The notes under the pieces were generated by a model, which saw only the letters and a program-made list of their open reading frames with translations, was not told the DNA's origin and ran no database searches. A stretch of 64,000 nt of DNA from RGIG4608 sp045635885. Its GTDB lineage: Bacteria; Bacillota; Clostridia; Oscillospirales; CAG-272. Within the stretch, counting starts at the first letter, position 1, and every line of letters starts with the position of its first letter. The position numbers and the translations under genes were made by a program. The stretch is from positions 104,838 to 168,837 of the forward strand of contig JAZTWO010000076.1 in assembly GCA_045635885.1 (NCBI GenBank). Direction: 5' to 3'. Positions 32,715 to 39,540 of the stretch are shown one piece after another.

Positions 32715-34118
32715 ATGATTAACACAGAAAAAACAATGGACAAAGTAGTTGCTTTGTGCAAAAACCGTGGTTTTATTTTCCCCGGTTCAGAAATTTATGG
32801 AGGTCTTGCCAACACTTGGGACTACGGCCCCCTTGGCGTAGAGCTTAAGAACAACATTAAGCGTGCTTGGTGGAAGAAGTTTGTTCAAGAAAACAAGTAC
32901 AACGTTGGACTTGATGCGGCGATTCTTATGAATCCTCAAACTTGGGTTGCTTCAGGTCACCTTGCAGGATTCTCAGATCCTATGATGGACTGTCGTGAGT
33001 GCCACGAAAGATTCCGTGCAGACAAGCTTATTGAAGACTGGTGTGAAGAAACTAGCTACACACTTGAAAAGCCCATTGATGCTTTCTCACAAACAGAGCT
33101 CAAGAATTTTGTTGAAGAACACAACATTCCTTGTCCCACATGTAAAAAACACAATTTCACAGACATTCGTCAGTTCAACCTTATGTTTAAGACATTCCAG
33201 GGCGTAACTGAGGATTCCAAGAACACAGTTTACCTTCGTCCTGAAACTGCACAGGGTATCTTTACAAACTTTGTAAATGTACAAAGAACCACTCGTAAGA
33301 AATTGCCCTTCGGTATTGGTCAGATTGGTAAATCCTTTAGAAATGAAATTACACCCGGTAACTTCATTTTCCGTGTAAGAGAATTTGAACAGATGGAGCT
33401 TGAATTCTTCTGCAAGCCCGGAACTGACCTTGAATGGTTTGCATATTGGAGAAACTTCTGTCATCAGTGTTTGCTTGATATTGGTCTTAAGGTTGAAAAC
33501 CTTCGTCTTCGTGGCCACGATCCCCAAGAGCCTTGCTTCTATTCAAAGGCAACAACTGACTTCGAATTCTTGTTCCCATTCGGTTGGGGTGAGCTTTGGG
33601 GCGTAGCAGATAGAACGGACTATGACCTTACTCAGCACCAGAATGAGTCAAGAAAGGATCTTACTTACTTTGATCCAGAAACAAATGAAAGATATGTTCC
33701 TTACGTTATCGAGCCATCTCTTGGTGTTGAAAGAAGCGTGCTTGCGGTTCTTTGCGATGCCTATGATGAAGAAGTTATCGATGCAGAAAAGAACGACGTA
33801 AGAACAGTTCTTCGTGTTCATCCTGCACTTGCTCCCGTAAAGGCGGCAATTCTTCCTCTTTCAAAGAAGCTTTCCGATAAGGCGGATGAGATTTACTGCG
33901 AGCTTTCAAAGTATTTCAACGTTGAATTTGATGAAACAGGCTCAATCGGTAAGAGATACAGACGTCAGGACGAAATCGGTACACCCTTGTGTATCACATA
34001 CGACTTCGACTCCGAAACAGACGGTTGCGTAACTATCCGTGATAGAGATACAATGGAACAGATTAGACTTCCTATTGCAGAACTTAAATCTTATATCGAA
34101 AAGAAAATTGAATTCTAA
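32715..34118 (+). CDS. glyS: Glycyl-tRNA synthetase (single-chain, class II)
   Basis: Charges tRNA-Gly. 467 residues from the ATG at 32715, with GAAAGGTG upstream. This is the dimeric alpha2 type found in Firmicutes and eukaryotes (often glyQS), not the two-subunit enzyme. The glycine-binding GSEIYGGLANTWDYGPLG (about 24-41) opens the catalytic domain; a zinc-like CxxC insertion (CRECHE, CPTCKK) follows; class II motif 2 is FGIGQIGKSFRNEITP and motif 3 is in GVERSVLAVL. The anticodon-binding domain covers about residues 370-467. C-ending codon use suggests high expression. Confidence 0.94.
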   Translation: MINTEKTMDKVVALCKNRGFIFPGSEIYGGLANTWDYGPLGVELKNNIKRAWWKKFVQENKYNVGLDAAILMNPQTWVASGHLAGFSDPMMDCRECHERFRADKLIEDWCEETSYTLEKPIDAFSQTELKNFVEEHNIPCPTCKKHNFTDIRQFNLMFKTFQGVTEDSKNTVYLRPETAQGIFTNFVNVQRTTRKKLPFGIGQIGKSFRNEITPGNFIFRVREFEQMELEFFCKPGTDLEWFAYWRNFCHQCLLDIGLKVENLRLRGHDPQEPCFYSKATTDFEFLFPFGWGELWGVADRTDYDLTQHQNESRKDLTYFDPETNERYVPYVIEPSLGVERSVLAVLCDAYDEEVIDAEKNDVRTVLRVHPALAPVKAAILPLSKKLSDKADEIYCELSKYFNVEFDETGSIGKRYRRQDEIGTPLCITYDFDSETDGCVTIRDRDTMEQIRLPIAELKSYIEKKIEF

Positions 34119-34129
34119 ATAAAAAAAAC

Positions 34130-34160
34130 AACCTGCAAGATTTCTTGCAGGTTATTTTTT
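34130..34160. terminator. Bidirectional terminator between glyS and rnhA
   Basis: AACCTGCAAGA (34130-34140) and TCTTGCAGGTT (34143-34153) form an 11-bp stem flanked by an A run on one side and ATTTTTT on the other, so it can stop both converging transcripts. Confidence 0.85.
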
Positions 34161-34161
34161 A

Positions 34162-34602
34162 TCAATCATTAAATGAATCCGCAAAGTCGGTTGCGAGCTT
34201 ATCGCATCTTTCGTTATAGGCGTGGCCTGCGTGACCTTTTACCCACACGAAAGTTATTTCGTGCTTATCTATGAGTTTAAGTAATTCTTCCCACAAATCA
34301 GGATTGAGGGCAGGGGATTTGTCCGCTTTTCTCCAACCTTTTTCTTTCCAAGAATAAACCCATTTTTTCTCAATAGCATCAATCATATACTTTGAGTCGG
34401 AATAGAGTGTCACTTCGCATTTTTCTTTGAGGGCAGAAAGGGCTTTTATTGCGGCGGTAAGCTCCATTCTGTTATTGGTGGTTGAAGGTTCACCGCCCGA
34501 AAGCTCTTTTTCGATTTTTCCGTAAACTAAAATTGCACCCCAACCGCCTTTGCCGGGATTTCCACGGCAAGCGCCGTCAGTATATATATCAACGTGTTTC
34601 AT
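34162..34602 (-). CDS. rnhA: Ribonuclease HI
   Basis: Cleaves RNA in RNA-DNA hybrids. 146 residues. The metal-binding acidic residues are present: D9 in YTDGACRGNPG, E47 in MELTA, D69 in YSDSKY and the late Asp in ERCDKLA. The WVKGHAGH block with the catalytic-loop His confirms a fully active type 1 enzyme. It is monocistronic with its own minus-strand promoter. Confidence 0.95.
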   Translation of the reverse strand: MKHVDIYTDGACRGNPGKGGWGAILVYGKIEKELSGGEPSTTNNRMELTAAIKALSALKEKCEVTLYSDSKYMIDAIEKKWVYSWKEKGWRKADKSPALNPDLWEELLKLIDKHEITFVWVKGHAGHAYNERCDKLATDFADSFND

Positions 34603-34630
34603 AAAATTCTCCTAAAGCTTTTATATTATT

Positions 34631-34659
34631 ATATTAACATAATTATAAAATAAAGTCAA
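34631..34659 (-). promoter_or_regulatory. rnhA sigma-A promoter
   Basis: Minus-strand TTGACT (34654-34659) and TAATAT (34631-34636), spacer 17, about 30 bases before the rnhA start. Confidence 0.6.
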
Positions 34660-34678
34660 TAATTTTTCTTTCATATTG

Positions 34679-34707
34679 TTGACATTAATAATTATTTGAG
34701 GTAAAAT
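34679..34707 (+). promoter_or_regulatory. sigma-A promoter of the GTPase-uvrBA operon
   Basis: TTGACA (34679-34684) and TAAAAT (34702-34707), spacer 17, 40 bases before the His-rich GTPase gene. A metal regulator site (Zur/Fur type) would be expected here; I see no convincing palindrome. Confidence 0.7.
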
Positions 34708-34747
34708 ATAAAGTGGTTAAATATTTTCAAAAAAGGAGAAAACAAAA

Positions 34748-35920
34748 ATGAAAATTGATATATATTCCGGCTTTTTGGGAGCAGGTAAAACAACTCTTAT
34801 TAAAAAGATGATTTCCGAGGGATACAAAAACGAAAAGCTTATGCTTATCGAAAACGAATTCGGTCAAATTGGTATTGACGGTGGATTTTTGAAGGAATCT
34901 GGCATTAATATTACCGAGATGAATTCGGGTTGCATTTGTTGTAGCCTTGTGGGTGACTTCTCAGAGGCGCTTAAACAAGCTATAAGCACTTATAACCCCG
35001 ACCGCATTATAATTGAACCCTCGGGCGTTGGAAAGCTTTCTGACGTAATTAAAGCCACCGAGAGTGTGCTTAATGAAAACGTTGTTCTTAATGGACTTAC
35101 AACTGTTGCCGACGTTAATAAGTGCAAAATGTATATGAAGAACTTTGGTGAATTCTTCAATAACCAAATTGAAGAAGCAAAGTGCATTGTTTTGAGTCAC
35201 ACATCAGGTGCAAACGAACATAAAATTGCCGAATGTGTTGCGCTTTTGAGAGAAAAGAATTCTCACGCAACAATTATTACAACCGATTGGGACAAGCTCA
35301 CAGGTGAGCAGATTTTGACAGCTATTGAGAACAGCAATTCTCTTGAAAATGAGCTTGAGGATATGAAGCACGAGCATCACCATCACCATCACCATCACCA
35401 TCACGACCACGATGAGCATTGCGATTGCCACGAGCATCATCACCACCATGAACATGATGAGCATTGTGATTGTCACGAGCATCATCACCACCATGAACAT
35501 GATGAGCATTGTGATTGTCACGAGCATCATCACCACCACAAACACGATGAGCACTGTGATTGCCACGAACATCATCACCACCATGAACATGATGAGCATT
35601 GTGATTGCCACGAACATCACCATCACCACCATCATCATCACCATGCAGATGATGTGTTTGATTCTTGGGGAATTGAAACTGCTAAAAAGTATAGCATAGA
35701 TGAAATAAATAATGCTCTTAAATCATTTGAAAATGAAGAACTCGGAGTTGTATTAAGAGCCAAGGGCATTGTTGACTCGGTTGATGGAGAATGGATGTAT
35801 TTCGATTATATTCCGGGTAGCGTTGATATCCGTCGCGGAAATGCTGATGTTATTGGTAAACTCTGCGTTATTGGATCAAACATAAACAAAGATAAAATCA
35901 AAGAACTTTTTAAAGTGTAG
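34748..35920 (+). CDS. G3E (CobW/ZNG1-like) GTPase with tandem His/Cys metal-binding repeats
   Basis: 390 residues. The GTPase domain (about 1-190) has Walker A GFLGAGKTT, the metal-binding CxCC motif as NSGCICCSL, and ENEFGQIGID. Residues 208-299 are a low-complexity insert of about 56 His and 10 Cys residues built from five 15-residue repeats (core HDEHCDCHEHHHHH). The CobW C-terminal domain follows (about 310-390). G3E GTPases of this type hand metals (Zn, Ni, Co) to client enzymes; the insert would be a metal store or sensor. Which metal is unclear; Zn or Ni fit a His/Cys-rich region best. It starts the operon with a second G3E-like GTPase, a SanA-like protein and uvrBA. Confidence 0.88.
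   Translation: MKIDIYSGFLGAGKTTLIKKMISEGYKNEKLMLIENEFGQIGIDGGFLKESGINITEMNSGCICCSLVGDFSEALKQAISTYNPDRIIIEPSGVGKLSDVIKATESVLNENVVLNGLTTVADVNKCKMYMKNFGEFFNNQIEEAKCIVLSHTSGANEHKIAECVALLREKNSHATIITTDWDKLTGEQILTAIENSNSLENELEDMKHEHHHHHHHHHHDHDEHCDCHEHHHHHEHDEHCDCHEHHHHHEHDEHCDCHEHHHHHKHDEHCDCHEHHHHHEHDEHCDCHEHHHHHHHHHHADDVFDSWGIETAKKYSIDEINNALKSFENEELGVVLRAKGIVDSVDGEWMYFDYIPGSVDIRRGNADVIGKLCVIGSNINKDKIKELFKV
35411..35635 (+). repeat. Five in-frame 45-bp tandem repeats (His/Cys-rich)
   Basis: Units begin at 35411, 35456, 35501, 35546 and 35591, exactly 45 bases apart, each starting GATGAGCA and encoding DEHCDCHEHHHHH-(E/K)H. Copies differ at a few third positions, and one carries Lys for Glu. The unit is a multiple of three, so copy number can change without a frameshift. 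Flanking poly-His runs extend the His-rich tract to 35369-35646. It is coding, not CRISPR. Confidence 0.95.
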
Positions 35921-35928
35921 GAGATAAA

Positions 35929-36876
35929 ATGAAAAATCAAATTCCTGTTTATTTGTTTATCGGATTTCTTGAAGGTGGTAAAACACATATGATTCAAGAG
36001 TCTATGGAAGACGAGCGATTTAATTCGGGCGAAAAAACAATGATTATTTGCTGCGAAGAGGGTATTGACGAATATGATTCATCTCGCTTCTGGGGCAAAA
36101 ACGTGTATATTGAAAATATCGAAAACGAGGAAGATGTTACACTTGATAGATTAAATAATATCGCAAATAAGCATATCATTGACCGCATCATTATCGAATA
36201 TAATGGCATGTGGCAGCTTGATACACTATTTATGAATATGCCTGAAAATTGGGATGTTTATCAATGTGTTATGTCCGCAGAATGTGCAACTTTCGAATTG
36301 TTTAATGCAAATATGCGTTCACTTATGTTCGATAAGCTTTCTGCTTGTGAAATGCTCGTTTTAAACCGAGCAACACCTGATGCAGATAGAGAAAATATTC
36401 ATAAGATAGTAAGAGGTGTAAATCCTCGTTGCGAAATCGTTTATGATTTTCCTGACGGAAGAATTGAATATGACGATATAGAGGACGAACTTCCTTTTGA
36501 TATTGATGCACCTGTTATTGAAATTGACGATAAGGATTATGCCATTTGGTATCGTGATATGAGCGAAGATCTTGCAAAGTACAATGGCAAAACTGTCAAA
36601 TTTAAAGGACTTGTTGCAAGAGATCCTCAAATGGGAAATAAGTCTATAATTGTTGGCAGACATGTTATGACTTGTTGTGCAGATGATATTACTTTTGCAG
36701 GTCTTATTTGCAATTTCAAAAAAGAATCCACGCTTAATACAGGTGATTGGGTACTTTTGTGCGCTAAAATTAAAATCGAAAACCACCCAATGTACCAAAG
36801 AAAAGGTCCTGTGCTTTATGCAGAAAGCACTTCATTTGCAGTAAAGCCCAATCCTGAACTTGCAACATTTTATTAA
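35929..36876 (+). CDS. G3E-like GTPase fused to a YcgQ-type C-terminal domain
   Basis: 315 residues. Residues 1-190 resemble a CobW-type P-loop GTPase: Walker A GFLEGGKTH, a Asp/Glu-rich middle, and NRATPDADRE where G3E proteins have their guanine-recognition strand (NKxD-like). The CxCC metal motif of the neighbour is not visible. From about residue 215 the sequence matches the C-terminal part of YcgQ/TIGR03943 proteins: KTVKFKGLVARDP, IIVGRHVMTCCADD with a CC pair, and a GDWVLLCAKI end. YcgQ proteins are usually paired with a YcgR-type permease, which is absent here. A metal-trafficking role is inferred. It lies eight bases after the His-rich GTPase. Confidence 0.65.
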   Translation: MKNQIPVYLFIGFLEGGKTHMIQESMEDERFNSGEKTMIICCEEGIDEYDSSRFWGKNVYIENIENEEDVTLDRLNNIANKHIIDRIIIEYNGMWQLDTLFMNMPENWDVYQCVMSAECATFELFNANMRSLMFDKLSACEMLVLNRATPDADRENIHKIVRGVNPRCEIVYDFPDGRIEYDDIEDELPFDIDAPVIEIDDKDYAIWYRDMSEDLAKYNGKTVKFKGLVARDPQMGNKSIIVGRHVMTCCADDITFAGLICNFKKESTLNTGDWVLLCAKIKIENHPMYQRKGPVLYAESTSFAVKPNPELATFY

Positions 36877-36894
36877 TTAACGTAGGAGAGAAAA

Positions 36895-37569
36895 ATGAGC
36901 AATATTTTTGTTAACAATAAAAAATTAATACTAAAATCACTCATGTTCATGGGTTTTGTAGTTGCGCTCGTTTTTCTCTTTGTTTTGATAATTAATGTTA
37001 ATATCGTTGCTATCACAAATAATGATATATATATGATTGACGAAATTGATCAAATTTCTGATGATTATGATTGTATCTTGATTTTAGGATGCGGTGTAAA
37101 TGCTAACGGAAAACCCACACCAAGACTTTATGACAGAATTATGACGGGGTTAGAAGCATATAATTCTGATTGTTCTAAAATTATTTTTGTTACAGGCGAT
37201 AGTGAAGAACCGGATTATACCGAAACGGTTGCTATGAAAAATACACTTATTGAAAATGGTGTTGATGAGCAAAATATTATTTGTGATGGTTATGGGCTCT
37301 CAACTTATGAAAGCATTTGGAGAGCAAAAAACATTTATGGATATAATAAAATTTTGATTGTCAGTCAAAAATATCATTTGAATAGAGCAATTTATATTGC
37401 CGAACATCTTGGCTTAGAAGCTATTGGACTTGATGCTGCGCTTAAAACATATAGTAAGCAACCATATTATTCATTTAGAGAATTTTTTGCTCGCATCAAA
37501 GATATGATATATTCAGAAATCCAACCCAATCCCCAATATACAGAAAAATGGGAGGATATATATGAATAA
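36895..37569 (+). CDS. SanA/YdcF-like DUF218 membrane protein
   Basis: 224 residues. One N-terminal membrane helix (about 15-38) is followed by a DUF218 domain: DCILILGCGVNANGKPTPRL, IIFVTGDSEEPDYTE, and ILIVSQKYHLNRAIYIAE, the standard blocks of SanA-type proteins. SanA in enterics affects envelope permeability to vancomycin at high temperature; the biochemical action of the domain is not established. It overlaps the uvrB start by eight bases, so it belongs to the same operon. Confidence 0.82.
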   Translation: MSNIFVNNKKLILKSLMFMGFVVALVFLFVLIINVNIVAITNNDIYMIDEIDQISDDYDCILILGCGVNANGKPTPRLYDRIMTGLEAYNSDCSKIIFVTGDSEEPDYTETVAMKNTLIENGVDEQNIICDGYGLSTYESIWRAKNIYGYNKILIVSQKYHLNRAIYIAEHLGLEAIGLDAALKTYSKQPYYSFREFFARIKDMIYSEIQPNPQYTEKWEDIYE

Positions 37570-39529
37570 ATTTAAACTTGTTTCCCCCTATAGTCCAACA
37601 GGTGATCAACCACAAGCTATTGATACATTAACAAATGGAGTTTTGCGCGGTGATAGAATGCAAACGCTTTTGGGTGTTACCGGTTCAGGAAAAACATTTA
37701 CAATGGCTAATATTATAGCTAATGTAAATCGTCCAACGCTTGTTTTGGCACATAACAAAACACTCGCGGCACAGCTTTGCTCGGAATTTAGAGAATTCTT
37801 TCCTGAAAATGCGGTTGAGTATTTTGTGTCTTATTACGATTATTATCAACCCGAAGCGTATATTCCGGGAAAGGACGTTTATATTGAAAAAGATGCACTT
37901 GTTAATGACGAAATCGATATGTTAAGACATAGTGCTACATCTTCATTGTTTGAAAGACGAGACGTAATAATTGTTGCGTCAGTTTCTTGTATATATTCAC
38001 TTGGTGACCCCGAAGAATATAAAAATCTTGTTATTGATCTTCGTCCCGGTATGGAGTTGTCAAGAGATCAACTAATAAGACGATTAATTTCAATCAGCTA
38101 TGATAGAAATGATATAAATTTTGTAAGAGATAATTTTAGAGTTCGTGGTGATACGGTTGAAATTTTGCCCGCCTCAAGTCATGATAAAGCCATTCGTGTT
38201 GAGTTTTTTGGTGATGAAATTGATAGGATTTCAGAAATCAATATAGTTACGGGTGAAATTTTAAGAATTATGTCCTACGTTCCAATTTTTCCTGCAACTC
38301 ACTATGCAGTTTCCGATGATAAGAGAGAAAAGGCAATTAATGAAATTATGCAGGAAATGCAAGAAAGAGTAGAGTTCTTCCAAAGCCAAAACAAATATCT
38401 TGAGGCTCAAAGAATTAGTGAGCGAGTAAAATATGATATGGAAATGCTTCGAGAAGTTGGATTTTGTTCAGGTGTTGAAAACTATTCAAGAGTTCTTTCG
38501 GGCAGACCGGTTGGAAGTACACCGTATACATTGCTTGACTATTTTCCTGATGATTTTTTGCTTTTGGTAGATGAATCACATGTTTCATTGCCACAGGTAA
38601 GAGGAATGAGCGGTGGAGATGGTGCAAGAAAGAAAAATCTAATAGATTTTGGCTTTCGTTTGCCCTCAGCTTATGACAATAGACCCTTGAATTTTGATGA
38701 GTTTGAAGGGAAAATAAATCAGGCTATCTTTGTTAGTGCAACTCCTTCTGATTATGAAAAAGAACATTCAACCCAAATTGTTGAACAAATAATACGCCCC
38801 ACGGGTCTTGTTGATCCTGAAATTATTGTCAGACCAATCGAAGGACAAGTTGATGATCTTATGGGTGAAATAAAAATTAGAAGCGCTAAAAACGAGCGTG
38901 TGCTTGTTACAACATTGACAAAAAAGATGGCAGAAGACCTCACTGAATATTTTGAAAATAACGGCATAAAAGTTAGATACATTCACTTCAACGTTGATAC
39001 TATGGAGCGAATGGAAATAATTCGTGACCTCCGTCTTGGCAAGTTTGACGTTCTTGTTGGCATTAACCTTCTTCGTGAGGGGCTTGATATTCCCGAGGTT
39101 TCATTAGTAGCTATACTTGATGCAGATAAAGAGGGATTCTTGCGTGCAGAAACCTCTTTAATTCAGACAATTGGTAGAGCGGCAAGAAATGCCGACGGTA
39201 AGGTTATAATGTATGCGGACAAGATTACAGGTTCAATGGAACGAGCAATTGCAGAAACTAATCGTCGTCGCAAAATTCAAAGCGATTATAACATAGCTAA
39301 TGGAATTACTCCCAAAACCATTGTCAAAGGTGTTCGTGATCTTATTGAGATTGGTTCATCTGACGAAGAAAAAGTAGCTAAAAAGAAAAACAAATCAAAA
39401 ATGAGCAAGAAAGAAAAAGATGCACTTATTGAAAAGCTTACTAAAGAAATGAAAGAAGCCGCTCGACATCTTGAATTCGAAAAAGCTGCATTTTTGCGTG
39501 ATAAAATATCAGAAATTAGAAATAATTAA
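37562..39529 (+). CDS. uvrB: UvrABC excinuclease subunit B
   Basis: Damage-loading helicase-like subunit of nucleotide excision repair. 655 residues. Walker A GVTGSGKTF (about 40-48), the beta-hairpin region YYDYYQPEAYIP (about 95-106), helicase motif II as DESH (about 338-341), motif VI QTIGRAARN, and a C-terminal UVR coiled-coil (about 610-650) that contacts UvrC. The ATG is preceded by GGAGG inside the previous gene. UvrA follows by 11 bases. Confidence 0.96.
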   Translation: MNKFKLVSPYSPTGDQPQAIDTLTNGVLRGDRMQTLLGVTGSGKTFTMANIIANVNRPTLVLAHNKTLAAQLCSEFREFFPENAVEYFVSYYDYYQPEAYIPGKDVYIEKDALVNDEIDMLRHSATSSLFERRDVIIVASVSCIYSLGDPEEYKNLVIDLRPGMELSRDQLIRRLISISYDRNDINFVRDNFRVRGDTVEILPASSHDKAIRVEFFGDEIDRISEINIVTGEILRIMSYVPIFPATHYAVSDDKREKAINEIMQEMQERVEFFQSQNKYLEAQRISERVKYDMEMLREVGFCSGVENYSRVLSGRPVGSTPYTLLDYFPDDFLLLVDESHVSLPQVRGMSGGDGARKKNLIDFGFRLPSAYDNRPLNFDEFEGKINQAIFVSATPSDYEKEHSTQIVEQIIRPTGLVDPEIIVRPIEGQVDDLMGEIKIRSAKNERVLVTTLTKKMAEDLTEYFENNGIKVRYIHFNVDTMERMEIIRDLRLGKFDVLVGINLLREGLDIPEVSLVAILDADKEGFLRAETSLIQTIGRAARNADGKVIMYADKITGSMERAIAETNRRRKIQSDYNIANGITPKTIVKGVRDLIEIGSSDEEKVAKKKNKSKMSKKEKDALIEKLTKEMKEAARHLEFEKAAFLRDKISEIRNN

Positions 39530-39540
39530 TAGGTAACAAA

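Noticed and set aside
35411..35635. Regularly spaced repeats as a possible CRISPR array
   Set aside because: Units are contiguous with no spacers, have an in-frame 45-base period, and encode protein.
35204..35644. Long minus-strand frame rich in Met/Val over the His repeat
   Set aside because: It is the reverse complement of the CAT/CAC His codons; low complexity mirrors the real gene.
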